64,000 bases of DNA from Allorhodoferax sp032337135 (GCF_032337135.1 NZ_JAVXZZ010000004.1:248001-312000), one strand, 5' to 3'. Numbered from the stretch's first letter, positions 1 through 9,758 are shown. Numbers and translations: made by a program. The notes: generated by a model not told the origin, from the letters alone.

Positions 1-187
1 AAATTTAGAGTGAAATCAAAATTGCAAAAACAGGGTTTTCCCGCACATTTTCTAGGGAAAACATGGAAAAGAATGGCGTCACCGACGCGCAAATCGGCAA
101 ACCCGGCCGAGACGCAGACACCATAATGATGGAAATTATTCTTTCACAAACCCATTTTTTGCACTTGCCGCAGGAGCCCGTTCCGTC

Positions 188-1813
188 ATGACCCGTTTCA
201 AGATTTCCCAACGCCTGACCTTCCTGGTCAGCATCCTGTCCGCCATGCTGATCGCCGGAGCAGCCATCGGCCTGTATGGAATCTCCCGCACCGCCGAGGC
301 ACTGAACACGGTCTACGCCGACCGCACCGTCGCGCTCGGGCAGCTCGCTGACCTGAGCCGAATCGCCAACCGCAATGCCCTGCTGCTGTCCATGGCCCAG
401 GGCGACACCATGGGCGTGAACGCCCCCGGCTACCTCAAGGAGGTGGAAGAGAACACGGAGGTCGCCGAGCGCCAGTGGAATGCCTACCGTCTGACCGAAC
501 TGACCGAACAGGAGCGGGCACTGGCCGCCGCCTATGGAGACCTGTGGGATGCCTACAAGAAGACCGGCATGACACCGACCACCCACGCCATCCGGGAAGG
601 AAAGCTCAGCACCGCCCAGACCATGCTGGCCGAAACCGTGACCCCCATGACGACCCGGCTGAACAATGCGATGCAACCCCTGCTGCAATTGCAGATGGAC
701 GTGGCCAAGGCCGAGTACGACGCAGCGGTCACCCGCTACACCATCATCCGCAACCTCGCCATCGGCTCGCTGGGCATCGCCCTGCCCCTGGTGGCCTGGT
801 TTGCCTTCGTGATGATCCGCAACCTCTCGCGCTCGCTCAATGAGGCCGCCCGTCTGGCCCAGGCCGTGGCACAGGGTGACCTGACCTTGAAGATCGAATC
901 CGAGGGCAAGGATGAGATCGCCACCATGATGACCGCGCTCAAGGCCATGAGCGACTCGCTGGTGGGCCTGGTCTCCTCGGTACGCCAGGGCAGCGAATCC
1001 GTCGCCATGGCCTCCGCCGAAATCGCCCAGGGCAACAACGACCTCTCCGCCCGCACCGAGCAGCAGGCTGCTGCCATTGAGGAAACCAACGCTTCCATGG
1101 CCGAACTCGGCGGCACCGTGAACCAGAACGCCGACGCCGCCCGCCAGGCCAACCAGCTCGCCACCAACGCATCGAGCGTCGCCGTCCAGGGCGGTGAAGT
1201 CGTCGGCCGGGTCGTCGACACCATGAAGGACATCAACGACTCCAGCCGCAAGATCGCCGACATCATCTCGGTGATTGACGGCATCGCCTTCCAGACCAAC
1301 ATCCTGGCGCTGAACGCGGCGGTGGAAGCCGCGCGTGCCGGCGAACAGGGCCGTGGCTTTGCGGTGGTGGCCTCCGAAGTGCGCGCCCTGGCCGGACGCA
1401 GTGCCGAAGCCGCCAAGGAAATCAAGGCCCTGATCACTGCCAGTGTGGAAAAGGTCGAACACGGCACCACCCTGGTGGACCAGGCCGGTAGCACCATGAC
1501 CGAAGTCGTGGCCTCGATCCAGCGCGTCACCGACATCATGGGCGAGATCAGCGCCGCTTCCAACGAACAGAGCTTGGGCGTGAGCCAGATCAGCGAGGCC
1601 ATCGGCTCCATGGACCAGACCACGCAGCAGAACGCGGCCCTGGTGGAAGAGATGGCCGCTGCGGCATCGAGCCTGAAGTCCCAGGCGCAGGAGCTGGTGC
1701 AGACCGTGGCGGTGTTCAAGCTCGCCGAGGGCGCCGAAGCCACGCTGACGAATCGCCGCCTTCCTGGCGGGCTGAAGACGCTGTCAGCCCCGAACTACGT
1801 CGATCAGTCTTGA
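188..1813 (+). CDS. Methyl-accepting chemotaxis protein
   Basis: A 541-residue inner-membrane chemoreceptor that would pass periplasmic ligand signals to CheA/CheW. A first membrane helix lies near residues 11-31, then a roughly 160-residue periplasmic domain of the four-helix-bundle type, a second helix near 190-212, a HAMP linker, and a long cytoplasmic coiled coil. The conserved signalling tip (IDGIAFQTNILALNAAVEAA, then RGFAVVASEVRALAGRS) lies near residues 361-406. No C-terminal CheR-docking pentapeptide of the NWETF type is seen. The start is chosen because GGAG lies about 10 nt upstream and the helix begins at once. No che or flagellar genes are adjacent, so it is an orphan receptor with unknown ligand. 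Confidence 0.95.
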   Translation: MTRFKISQRLTFLVSILSAMLIAGAAIGLYGISRTAEALNTVYADRTVALGQLADLSRIANRNALLLSMAQGDTMGVNAPGYLKEVEENTEVAERQWNAYRLTELTEQERALAAAYGDLWDAYKKTGMTPTTHAIREGKLSTAQTMLAETVTPMTTRLNNAMQPLLQLQMDVAKAEYDAAVTRYTIIRNLAIGSLGIALPLVAWFAFVMIRNLSRSLNEAARLAQAVAQGDLTLKIESEGKDEIATMMTALKAMSDSLVGLVSSVRQGSESVAMASAEIAQGNNDLSARTEQQAAAIEETNASMAELGGTVNQNADAARQANQLATNASSVAVQGGEVVGRVVDTMKDINDSSRKIADIISVIDGIAFQTNILALNAAVEAARAGEQGRGFAVVASEVRALAGRSAEAAKEIKALITASVEKVEHGTTLVDQAGSTMTEVVASIQRVTDIMGEISAASNEQSLGVSQISEAIGSMDQTTQQNAALVEEMAAAASSLKSQAQELVQTVAVFKLAEGAEATLTNRRLPGGLKTLSAPNYVDQS

Positions 1814-1844
1814 AACTTCCAATCCGCCCCATACCTGCCAGGGT

Positions 1845-2288
1845 ATGAATTCCACCGCCCCCCACATCGTCTGCCCGCACTGCCACACCACCAACCGCGT
1901 CCAGGTGCAACACCTGGGCAGCGCGCCGACCTGCGGCAGCTGCAAGCAGCCGCTGTTCACGGGCGCGCCCATTGCGCTGGATGCTGAAGGCTTTGCGCGC
2001 CATGTGCGCAACAGCCACCTGCCGGTGCTGGTGGATTTCTGGGCGCCCTGGTGCGGGCCCTGCCGCATGATGGCGCCGCACTTTGCGCAGGCAGCCCAGC
2101 AGTTGGAGCCGCATTACCAACTGGTCAAGCTCGACACCGAGGCGCACCCCGAGATCGGTAGCCAGTTCAATATCCGCAGCATCCCCACACTGGCGCTGTT
2201 CGTCGGCGGTCGGGAGGTAGCACGCCAACCCGGTGCCATGGGGGCAGCGGACATCGTGCGCTGGGCCCGCCAGCACACGCCGCGTTGA
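1845..2288 (+). CDS. trxC: Thioredoxin 2 (zinc-binding thioredoxin)
   Basis: A 147-residue cytosolic thiol-disulfide reductase. The N-terminal zinc-binding module has Cys10-x2-Cys13 and Cys30-x2-Cys33, which sets thioredoxin 2 apart from TrxA. The thioredoxin fold follows, with active site WCGPC at residues 69-73 and a cis-proline segment (RSIPTLALF) further on. The length matches the family. It starts 31 nt after the chemoreceptor stop and is followed by the convergent lipase chaperone gene, so it is probably its own short unit. The family is often induced by oxidative stress, but no OxyR site was recognised here. Confidence 0.95.
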   Translation: MNSTAPHIVCPHCHTTNRVQVQHLGSAPTCGSCKQPLFTGAPIALDAEGFARHVRNSHLPVLVDFWAPWCGPCRMMAPHFAQAAQQLEPHYQLVKLDTEAHPEIGSQFNIRSIPTLALFVGGREVARQPGAMGAADIVRWARQHTPR

Positions 2289-2300
2289 CTCCCGTTCAAG

Positions 2301-3293
2301 CTAGTTTTCGTAGGCCGCCAGCCGCGGTATCTCGGCCGGGCTGAAGCGCGACTGCTGCAGCTGCGCCAGTGCGGCGTCCCGCTCGCCGCTGCTGCTGTTG
2401 GCATTGGCCTGCAGCACCCGCTGGCGTTCACGTTGGTAGTCGGCAATGCGGGTCTGCCATTCACGTTCCTCACGGTCCACTACCGCCAGCCGCTGCGCTG
2501 CTTCGGGGTTGAGCGCCTTGGCGCGCAGGGCAAATACCTGCGCATCGGTGCCGCCTTGGGCGCGCAGCGCAGCCACCTGGTTTTCCAGGTTGATGATCTG
2601 GCGCGGCGCCTCGCGCTCGGCCTTCACGGCCGCTGGCATGGCGGCGTCGAGCACCGCCAGCCGCTCGCGCTTCTGGGCTTCGCTCAAGGTCGGATTCTGG
2701 TGAACTTCGAGCCGCGCGATGGCATCGCGGTCGTAGGCATCGTCGAAGCCGAACATGGCCTCGTTCTCAACCGGCGTGAAGAATCGGGGCCGCAGCGCCA
2801 GCATGCCCTCGAAACGCTGGCGGATCGCCTCCACCCCCTGCCCCTGCGCAGCCGGTGCCTTGTCCAGGGCCACCAGCGCTTCCTTGTAGGCCAGGTACTT
2901 GCGCAGCAAGACCTTGGCAGCACCCGCCTGCGTTTGCGGCAGCTGGGCCTGGATTTCCTGGTCGATACGCGCCACGATGGCAGCCAGCCCCTGTTCGCCC
3001 AGCCCGCTGAGGAAGTAGTCGAACATGCGCCGCAGTTCGGCATAGGGCAAGCCCCCGCCCAGCGCCGACAGGGTCTTGCCCTGGCCCCACAGGCGCAGGT
3101 CACCGTCCGGCACCGTGCCCTCGTGCGAACGCACCAAGGCGCCGTCTGCGCCGGGGCGCAGCACCACCTCGGATTCAGCGGACGATGGCGACGGCCACTG
3201 CCACCACGCCACCAGCCCCACACCCAGAAAGAAGGCGACCGCGCCCCATCGCTGGGTGGCCGTCGCCTGGCTCCAAAGTGCTTCGAGCTTCAC
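2301..3293 (-). CDS. lifO: Lipase-specific foldase (lipase chaperone)
   Basis: A 330-residue membrane-anchored periplasmic chaperone that folds the lipase encoded just upstream before type II secretion. An N-terminal anchor lies near residues 16-33, then an Ala/Pro/Ser-rich linker, then the helical foldase domain. The foldase signature appears as RRMFDYFLSG near residues 88-97, matching the family Rx2FDY(F/C)L(S/T) motif. The start codon is GTG, and its last two bases belong to the TGA stop of the lipase gene (GTGA overlap), so the two are translationally coupled. Such lipase-foldase pairs are typical of the Pseudomonas/Burkholderia family I lipases. Confidence 0.9.
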   Translation of the reverse strand: MKLEALWSQATATQRWGAVAFFLGVGLVAWWQWPSPSSAESEVVLRPGADGALVRSHEGTVPDGDLRLWGQGKTLSALGGGLPYAELRRMFDYFLSGLGEQGLAAIVARIDQEIQAQLPQTQAGAAKVLLRKYLAYKEALVALDKAPAAQGQGVEAIRQRFEGMLALRPRFFTPVENEAMFGFDDAYDRDAIARLEVHQNPTLSEAQKRERLAVLDAAMPAAVKAEREAPRQIINLENQVAALRAQGGTDAQVFALRAKALNPEAAQRLAVVDREEREWQTRIADYQRERQRVLQANANSSSGERDAALAQLQQSRFSPAEIPRLAAYEN

Positions 3294-4219
3294 AGCCCCG
3301 CGTTCTTGAGGCGATTGGCCTGCTGGCGGAACAGGGTCACCGGGCTGGTTTCGAACAGGTTGGTCAGGCCCACGGTCTGGTTCACTTCGTCCAGGTGGTT
3401 CAGGGCGTAGTCGTTGCGGATGACGCGGCCCAGGTTGGTGGCGCAGCTGGCCACCAGGCCGTCGTTCTTGGCACCACCAAAAGCCAGGCCGGTCAATGCG
3501 AGCGCGGGGTCGGCAATGTCCAGCACATTGGTGTAGGTCTTGCCGCCGCTCCAGGAGTAGTAGGCCACGCCATTCACGCTGTAGGCACCTTCGCCGCAGG
3601 CCGTGGTGGGCACGCCTTGGGGGTGGCGACTGTTGAAGGCCGCAGTGCCGGCGGTGGACAGGGACTTGGCCGCTTCGATGGACTTTTGCGGGTAGCCGGA
3701 ACCACCGCCAGACAGGAAGCTGATGATCGTGCCCAAGCCGTCAGCCACGGACGTAATGACCGCACGCGACAGCGAGCCGGGAGGCGCAATGCCCAAAATG
3801 ATGTCAGCCACTGCCGAGCCCTTGTTCACGCCGCCGATGGACGTGGCCGAGGCCACCAGATCGGGCCGGACCGAGGCCACGTAGCGGATGGTGGGGCCGC
3901 CATGGCTGTGGCCCATGAGGTTGACCTTGGAGGCGCCGGTGGCGGCCAGGATCTGCTTCACCTGGGTCAGCAGCTGCTCGCCGCGCACCTCGGTGCTGTT
4001 GGCCGCAGACACCTGCACGGTATAGACCTTGGCACCGTCGGCACGCAGGGCCGAGGGAATGCCGTAGAAATACTCCACTGGCCCGATGTTGTCGAAACCG
4101 AACAAGCCATGCACCAGCACGATGGGGTACTTGGTCTGGGTGTAGGTGCCCGCCTGCACGGGTGCCATGACGACCGCCACGCACAGCGCAGCAATGGCCT
4201 TGATGAAACTCAGCTTCAT
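3290..4219 (-). CDS. lipA: Secreted triacylglycerol lipase, foldase-dependent
   Basis: A 309-residue extracellular lipase of the alpha/beta-hydrolase fold. A Sec signal peptide ends after VQA (residue 23). The oxyanion HG lies at 37-38, the nucleophile elbow GHSHG at 103-107 (Ser105), and Asp253 (KNDGLV) and His275 (ALNHLDE) complete the expected triad. Cys208 and Cys259 are placed like the single disulfide of family I lipases. The start is taken at the ATG opening the signal peptide, with AGGA about 7 nt upstream, rather than an in-frame upstream ATG. It is coupled to its foldase gene. The usual export route is the type II system, of which only gspF is nearby. Confidence 0.93.
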   Translation of the reverse strand: MKLSFIKAIAALCVAVVMAPVQAGTYTQTKYPIVLVHGLFGFDNIGPVEYFYGIPSALRADGAKVYTVQVSAANSTEVRGEQLLTQVKQILAATGASKVNLMGHSHGGPTIRYVASVRPDLVASATSIGGVNKGSAVADIILGIAPPGSLSRAVITSVADGLGTIISFLSGGGSGYPQKSIEAAKSLSTAGTAAFNSRHPQGVPTTACGEGAYSVNGVAYYSWSGGKTYTNVLDIADPALALTGLAFGGAKNDGLVASCATNLGRVIRNDYALNHLDEVNQTVGLTNLFETSPVTLFRQQANRLKNAGL

Positions 4220-4578
4220 ATCCGTATCCTGTCTAAAGGGCATCGGATGGGCATGCGTCCTCGGCGGGCTCTTTCACGCAGCGCCCCCTTGGGGTCTGCA
4301 GCGTCCCGCATCGCATCCGTACCGATCACCGTGGAGCTGCCGTCACGTCGGGCGGCTCCGGGTTAATGAAAAATCAAACCATCGGAAAAGAATGCGACCT
4401 CTTGGGTGGGGGCGGTGTCGCGGCGCGACGCGCTGTCTGGACTGTGGTGGAGCCGTCAGCGGTCTTCAATAGCACGGTCGTGCTAATGTGCGAAATTGTA
4501 TTTTTGAGCGCGAATCGCATGCTATTGGGGTAAACCCCGTGCACGTTTTTGTACGTCATCTGCCGCTACCATCGCGCC
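4220..4578. other. Divergent intergenic region between lipase and gspF
   Basis: This 359-nt spacer separates the lipase start from the oppositely oriented gspF and must hold both promoters. The lipase-proximal part is GC-rich and contains fragments resembling a common Comamonadaceae intergenic sequence (CAGCGCCCCCTTGGGG). The gspF-proximal part, about 4370-4570, is more AT-rich. I could not assign -35/-10 boxes with confidence and saw no small gene. Confidence 0.4.
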
Positions 4579-5793
4579 ATGCCCGCCTTTTCCTACGAGG
4601 CCCTGGACGCCCAGGGCCAGTCCCGCACCGGCACCATCGACGCCGACAGCCCAAAGGCCGCGCGCGGCCTGCTGCGCGGCCAGCAGCTGGTGCCGCTCAA
4701 GGTGCAGGCACTGGGTGTCGCAGCCGAACCCGGTACACCCACCCGCTCCCGCACGCGGGCCTTCAGCCCGGCCCAGCGCGCGGTCTGGACGCGCCAGCTG
4801 GCCGGCCTGGTGAGCGCCGGCCTGCCGCTGGAGCGCGCCTTGTCGTCGCTGGCCGACGAAGCCGAGACACCGGCCCAGCGCGATGTGGTGGCCGCCATCC
4901 GCTCCGAAGTGAATGCCGGCGTGGCACTCGGTGCGGCCATGGCCCAGCACCCCAAGGAATTTCCGCCCATTGACGTGGGCGTGGTGAGTGCGGGCGAGCA
5001 CAGCGGCCAACTGGGCCTGGTGCTGGAGCGCCTGGCCGACGAGCTGGAGGAACAGCAGGCCCTGCGCGCCAAGCTGCTCGGCGCCGCCCTCTACCCCGCC
5101 ATCGTGAGTGCCGTAGCGCTGCTCATCGTCATATTCCTGCTGGCCTATGTGGTGCCGCAGGTGGCCAATGTGTTTGCGGGCTCCAAGCGGGCATTGCCGC
5201 TGCTCACGCAGGTCATGCTGGGCGTCAGCAGCGTCGTGCGCAACCAGGGCTGGATCATTCTGATCGCTATGGTTTTGGTAGCTGTTGGCGCACGTTTTGC
5301 TTGGGCCAGCGAGCGATTTCGCATCCAGTTCGATGCCTGGCTGCTGGGCACACCGCTGGTGGGCCGCCTCATGCGCGGCTATAACGCGGCACGCTTTTCC
5401 AGCACCCTGGCCATGCTCACGGCCGCGGGCGTGCCCATCCTGAAAGCCTTGCAGGCCGCCGCAGAAACCCTGTCCAACCGGGCCCTGCGCGAAGACGCCC
5501 TGGCGGCCCTGGTGCTGGTGCGAGAAGGTGCGCCGCTGGCCAGCGCGCTGGCCCACAAGCAGCGCTTTCCGGCGCTCATCGCCATGTTCGCGCGCCTGGG
5601 CGAGCAGACCGGCCAACTGCCGCAGATGCTCGACCGCGCCGCCAACCAGCTGCGCGCCGATGTGCAGCGCCGCGCCATGCAACTCGCCACCCTGCTGGAG
5701 CCCTTGCTGATCGTCGGCATGGGCGTGGTGGTCATGCTCATCGTGCTGGCGGTGCTGCTGCCCATCATCCAACTGAATCAACTGGTGAAATGA
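4579..5793 (+). CDS. gspF: Type II secretion system inner-membrane platform protein GspF
   Basis: A 404-residue polytopic inner-membrane protein that links the GspE ATPase to pseudopilus assembly. It begins with the family start PAFSYEALDAQGQ and has two copies of the T2SSF helical domain (about residues 70-190 and 270-395). Hydrophobic segments lie near 175, 220 and 380, the last being a very hydrophobic stretch close to the C-terminus. The start is the ATG before PAFSYEAL; an in-frame ATG ten codons earlier would add residues not seen in the family. No other gsp gene is next to it, so it is detached from the main cluster. A type IV pilus PilC role is possible but less likely from the N-terminus. 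Confidence 0.88.
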   Translation: MPAFSYEALDAQGQSRTGTIDADSPKAARGLLRGQQLVPLKVQALGVAAEPGTPTRSRTRAFSPAQRAVWTRQLAGLVSAGLPLERALSSLADEAETPAQRDVVAAIRSEVNAGVALGAAMAQHPKEFPPIDVGVVSAGEHSGQLGLVLERLADELEEQQALRAKLLGAALYPAIVSAVALLIVIFLLAYVVPQVANVFAGSKRALPLLTQVMLGVSSVVRNQGWIILIAMVLVAVGARFAWASERFRIQFDAWLLGTPLVGRLMRGYNAARFSSTLAMLTAAGVPILKALQAAAETLSNRALREDALAALVLVREGAPLASALAHKQRFPALIAMFARLGEQTGQLPQMLDRAANQLRADVQRRAMQLATLLEPLLIVGMGVVVMLIVLAVLLPIIQLNQLVK

Positions 5794-5972
5794 AGCCCCC
5801 ACGCTCCACCGCTGCGCGGGTCGCTGGCCTTGCAGGCCGCGTCATTGCCAGAGGCAACGCCTCTTCGGGCTGTCCCACCCTGCGCAGGCAGGCTGGGAGC
5901 CGCAGCCCTCAGCCCCAAGGGGGCCCTCGCGCCTAGGGGCGGCCCGTCGGCGCTCAAGATCACTTTAAACCT
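5794..5972. repeat. GC-rich Comamonadaceae-type intergenic repeat
   Basis: The spacer between gspF and the nucleotidase gene is built of short palindromic GC-rich blocks (for example GCCCCAAGGGGGCCC followed by TAGGGGCGGCCC). Such blocks recur between genes in Comamonadaceae genomes. A short in-frame reading frame crosses it but has arginine/proline-rich, non-protein-like composition. It may act as a transcript-end or processing element. Confidence 0.4.
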
Positions 5973-6872
5973 ATGGCACAAACACTCGATGACAAGCTGG
6001 TCGTGGCCATTTCGAGCCGCGCGCTGTTCGACTTCGAAGAGGAAAACGAACTGTTCGAGCAGGCCGACGACGAGGCCTACATGCAGCTGCAGCGCGAGCG
6101 GCTGGACGTGCCGGCCAAGCCCGGCGTGGCGTTTTCGCTGGCACGCAAACTGCTCGCCTTCAACACCCCCACGCAGCAGCGCGTCGAGGTGGTCGTGCTC
6201 TCGCGCAACGACCCCTTCAGCGGCCTGCGCGTGATGAAGTCGGCCAAGCACTACGGACTGCCCATTACGCGCTGCGCCTTCACCCGCGGCACGCCGCCCT
6301 GGCGCTACCTGGCGCCGCTGCGTGCCAACCTGTTCCTGAGCACCCACCTGGCCGACGTGCGCGCCGCGCTCGATGCCGGTGTGCCGGCTGCGCAGGTGTA
6401 CCCGCGCAGTGCCCATGCCAGCGACCGCCACCCCTCCGAAGTGCGCATCGCCTTCGACGGCGACGCCGTGCTGTTCAGCGACGAAGCCGAGCAGGTCTAC
6501 GCACAGGGGGGTCTGAGCGCCTTCCAGCAGCACGAAGCCGACAAGGTGACGCAGCCGCTGCCCGACGGGCCGTTCAAGCCCCTGCTGGCGGCACTGCACC
6601 AGCTGCAGCAGGCCGGGTTGGCCGACATGCGCATCCGCACCGCCCTGGTCACGGCCCGCAGCGCCCCCAGCGACGAGCGCGTGATCCGCACCCTGATGGA
6701 CTGGGGCATTGCCGTGGACGAGACCTTCTTCCTGGGAGGCCTGGACAAGGGCGAGTTCCTGCGCGAGTTCGAGCCCGACTTCTTCTTCGACGACCAGACC
6801 GGCCACATCGAATCGGCCGCGCGCCATGTACCGGCCGGGCATGTGGCCAGCGGTGTACGCAACGAAGCCTGA
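5973..6872 (+). CDS. Cytosolic-type 5'-nucleotidase
   Basis: A 299-residue protein of the 5'-nucleotidase family related to eukaryotic cytosolic NT5C1, expected to dephosphorylate nucleoside monophosphates. HAD-like motifs are visible: FDGDAVLFSDEAE (nucleophile motif, about residues 154-166), TARSAPSDERVIRTL (second motif), and an acidic FFFDDQTGH near the C-terminus for metal binding. The N-terminus LVVAISSRALFDFEEEN is also family-like. No signal peptide is seen, so it is cytoplasmic. It stands alone after a repeat-filled spacer, and its physiological substrate cannot be told from context. Confidence 0.85.
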   Translation: MAQTLDDKLVVAISSRALFDFEEENELFEQADDEAYMQLQRERLDVPAKPGVAFSLARKLLAFNTPTQQRVEVVVLSRNDPFSGLRVMKSAKHYGLPITRCAFTRGTPPWRYLAPLRANLFLSTHLADVRAALDAGVPAAQVYPRSAHASDRHPSEVRIAFDGDAVLFSDEAEQVYAQGGLSAFQQHEADKVTQPLPDGPFKPLLAALHQLQQAGLADMRIRTALVTARSAPSDERVIRTLMDWGIAVDETFFLGGLDKGEFLREFEPDFFFDDQTGHIESAARHVPAGHVASGVRNEA

Positions 6873-6995
6873 GCTTCCGCTGCGCCCTCGGTAAACCGCC
6901 GGTATGCGGGCGTAACCCTCGGTAAAGCCGCTTTGCAAAGGCTGGTCAAGCGGACCCCAGGGCGCTACAAACGGGGCACACCGCAAAGGACCGCC

Positions 6996-8495
6996 ATGCA
7001 CACTCCACCCCCAGCCCTCCCCGCACTGCGCCGCCGCAGCGTCCTGGCCACCCTGGGCCTGGGTGCACTCGGCGCAGTCCCACCGCTGCGCGCCCAGAGC
7101 AGCGCAAGCACCCCGCCCGAGGTGTGGCGCGCCGTGTCCCGCGTGGGGTACGGCCCCACACCGGCACTACTGGCTACCGTACGCCAGCAAGGCGCCCGCA
7201 GCTGGGCGCTGCAGCAGGTGGACGTGGCCCGCACTGCCAGCCAGACGGCGCCCGCCATCCCGGCGGACTATGCCCACATCCTGCAACCCTTGCCGGCCCT
7301 CTTTGAAGGCGCACGCAAGGAGCGCGAGTCGGCCAAGTTCCGGCGTGAGAACGCGGCGACCAAGCCCGACCAACCGCTACGCATCGACCGCCCCTCACTG
7401 GACGATCCCACGCAGTTCAGCCGCGCCATGGCCATGGGCACCGCAGCCTGGCACCTGCGCAGCAGCAGTGACCCCGCGCTGGAGCCGCCGCTGCTGGCGC
7501 GCATGACGGAGTTCTGGTTCAACCACTTCAACGTCTACGTCGGCAAGGGCGCCGTGCGCCCCTTCATTGGGCACTACCTCGTCCACGCCATCCGCACCCA
7601 TGCGCTGGGCCGCTTTGAGGACCTGGTGTTTGCCACTGCCCGCCACCCCGCCATGCTGCACTACCTGGACCAATGGCAGAGCGTGGCCGAAGGCAGCCGC
7701 GGCCCCGAAGGCAAGACCCGCGGCCTGAACGAAAATTACGCCCGGGAACTCATGGAGCTGCACACCCTGGGCGTACACGGCGGCTACACCCAGACCGATG
7801 TGCGCGAACTGGCGCGCATCCTCACCGGCTGGACCATCGGCCCACAGGAGGCCAGCGGCTTTCGCTTCGCCCCGCGCATGCACGACAACGGCACCAAGAC
7901 CCTGCTGGGCCAGCGCTATGGCGGCACCGGCAACGGCGAGCAGGAAGGGGTAGATGCCATCCGCGCCCTGGTGCGCCACCCCAGCACCGCGCAGCGCGTG
8001 TGCCTGCGCCTGGCCCAGTTTTTCGTCAGCGACACGCCACCGGATGCACTGGTGCAGCAGCTGGTACGCAGCTTCACGCAAAGCCAGGGCGACATCGCCC
8101 AGGTGCTGCGCACCCTGCTGCAGTCCAGCGAGTTCTGGGCCCCCGAGAACCAGTTGTTCAAGACCCCGCTGGACTTCACCTGTTCGGCCATGGCGGCCAC
8201 GCAGACCGGAAGCGACCCACGGGTGTTGCTGCACACCTTCCACTTCCTGAACCAGGCCGGCCAGCCCCTGCACGGCTGGCAAACGCCCGACGGCTACCGC
8301 TTCGACGCCGCCACCTGGCGTGTGCCCGAAGCGCTGACGCGCCGGGCCGACTTCGCCCTGCTGCTTGCGCGCAACAGCGACACGCGCTACTTGCTGCCCT
8401 ACCTGTCCGAGCGCACAGTGCAGACCATCACCCATGAAGCGCCCGCGCTGCAAAGCGGCCTCATTCTGGCCAGCCCCGAATTCCAGTGGAAGTGA
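6996..8495 (+). CDS. DUF1800 family protein, Tat-type signal
   Basis: A 499-residue protein of the DUF1800 family. The N-terminus carries a twin-arginine-like signal (LRRRSVLATLGLGALGAV, residues 10-27) ending near LRAQS. Family hallmarks include a tract resembling ARMTEFWFNHFNVY, the segment NENYARELMELHTLGVHGGY, and a following acidic-aromatic GWTIGP. The start was taken at the ATG preceded by AAAGGA, not an upstream in-frame codon. It lies 6 nt before the DUF1501 gene; the two families almost always occur as a pair. The biochemical function is not established; I infer an exported or periplasmic protein. Confidence 0.87.
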   Translation: MHTPPPALPALRRRSVLATLGLGALGAVPPLRAQSSASTPPEVWRAVSRVGYGPTPALLATVRQQGARSWALQQVDVARTASQTAPAIPADYAHILQPLPALFEGARKERESAKFRRENAATKPDQPLRIDRPSLDDPTQFSRAMAMGTAAWHLRSSSDPALEPPLLARMTEFWFNHFNVYVGKGAVRPFIGHYLVHAIRTHALGRFEDLVFATARHPAMLHYLDQWQSVAEGSRGPEGKTRGLNENYARELMELHTLGVHGGYTQTDVRELARILTGWTIGPQEASGFRFAPRMHDNGTKTLLGQRYGGTGNGEQEGVDAIRALVRHPSTAQRVCLRLAQFFVSDTPPDALVQQLVRSFTQSQGDIAQVLRTLLQSSEFWAPENQLFKTPLDFTCSAMAATQTGSDPRVLLHTFHFLNQAGQPLHGWQTPDGYRFDAATWRVPEALTRRADFALLLARNSDTRYLLPYLSERTVQTITHEAPALQSGLILASPEFQWK

Positions 8496-8501
8496 ACCGC
8501 C

Positions 8502-9758
8502 ATGACTGAACGCAACACCCTCTGTGCTTCACGCCGCCAGCACCTGCAGTGGCTGCTGGGCAGCAGCCTGGCCTGGGCTGCACCCTGGGCCTTGGCACAG
8601 ACCAACGCCAGCCAGGGCCGCCTGGTGCTGGTCTTTCTGCGCGGCGCCTACGACGGCCTCTCGGCCCTGGTACCGCATGGCGACGCGGACTATTACCGCA
8701 TGCGCCCCAACATTGCAATTCCCGCGCCGGACGGCAGTGCCAACACTGCCTTGCAGCTCGATTTGCAGTTCGGCCTGCACCCGGCACTCGCTCCCTTGCT
8801 GCCGCTGTGGCAGCAAGGCCTGCTCGCCGCCATTCCCTGCGCCGGCTCGCCCGACGCCACGCGCTCGCATTTCGACGCCCAGCACCACTGGGAAACCGGC
8901 ATCCCCGGCAACAGCAGTGCCAGCCCCGGCTGGCTCAACACCCTGAGCGGACAAACCCAAGCCAAGGCCATCGGCGTGGGTGAGGCCAACCCGCAGATCC
9001 TGGGCGGCCCGCAGGCCGTGCAGCTAGTACCCAAGGGCGAAGCCGCCACGCGCAAAGGGGCGCTGGGTGACAACCGCACCCGCGACGCCGTGATGCGCCT
9101 GTACAGCGGAGACGACGCGCTGTCGCAAACCTTCCGCGCCGGAGCCGCCAGCCGCACCCAGACCGCCGACATGCTCACCCAAGCTCCTTCCATGGACGCC
9201 AGGATGGACGCCGTGATGCAGGCCGCCAACAACGGTGCCGGCAGCGTGAAAGGCCTGGCGCAGGACGCCCAACACCTCGGCACCCTCATGCGTGCCAACC
9301 CACAACTGCGCCTGGGCTTTCTCTCGGCCGGTGGCTGGGACACCCACGCCAACCAGGGCGCGGTGACCGGCACACTGGCCAACAACCTGGGCGCGCTGGC
9401 CGAGGCCCTGGTGGTGCTTCGGCGTGAATTCAACCGCCGCGACGACGTGGTGCTGGTGGTGAGCGAGTTCGGCCGCACCAGTGCCGAGAACGGCACCCGG
9501 GGCAGCGACCACGGCCACGGCAACGCCCTGTGGCTGCTGGGCAACCGCGTGCAGGGTGGTCGCTGGCACGGGCAGTGGTCAGGTCTCGCGTCGGGCAATT
9601 TGCACGAGGGACGCGACCTGCCGGTGCACCACGATTTCCGGGCGGTGTTTGCGCAGGTGCTGCGGGCTACGCAGGGGTCTAGCTCTGCGCAACTGGATGC
9701 GCTGTTTCCGGGGTTTGTTTGGGATGCAAGGTTGGATGGGGTGATGCATCGGGCTTGA
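8502..9758 (+). CDS. DUF1501 family protein, exported
   Basis: A 418-residue partner of the preceding DUF1800 protein. The N-terminus (ASRRQHLQWLLGSSLAWAAP) is a probable Tat signal with paired arginines. The fold is alkaline-phosphatase/sulfatase-like: LVLVFLRGAYDGLSALVPHGD near the start, RSHFDAQHHWETG around residue 125, and GWDTHANQG, VVSEFGRTSAENGTRGSDHGHG in the C-terminal half, with conserved Asp/His residues that could bind metal. The substrate is unknown. It is coupled to the DUF1800 gene by a 6-nt gap and followed by a hairpin terminator about 100 nt downstream. Confidence 0.88.
   Translation: MTERNTLCASRRQHLQWLLGSSLAWAAPWALAQTNASQGRLVLVFLRGAYDGLSALVPHGDADYYRMRPNIAIPAPDGSANTALQLDLQFGLHPALAPLLPLWQQGLLAAIPCAGSPDATRSHFDAQHHWETGIPGNSSASPGWLNTLSGQTQAKAIGVGEANPQILGGPQAVQLVPKGEAATRKGALGDNRTRDAVMRLYSGDDALSQTFRAGAASRTQTADMLTQAPSMDARMDAVMQAANNGAGSVKGLAQDAQHLGTLMRANPQLRLGFLSAGGWDTHANQGAVTGTLANNLGALAEALVVLRREFNRRDDVVLVVSEFGRTSAENGTRGSDHGHGNALWLLGNRVQGGRWHGQWSGLASGNLHEGRDLPVHHDFRAVFAQVLRATQGSSSAQLDALFPGFVWDARLDGVMHRA

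Noticed and set aside
5..1462. Long minus-strand frame opposite the chemoreceptor gene
   Set aside because: Gly/His/Gln-rich composition typical of antisense of GC-rich genes; the plus strand encodes an unmistakable chemoreceptor.
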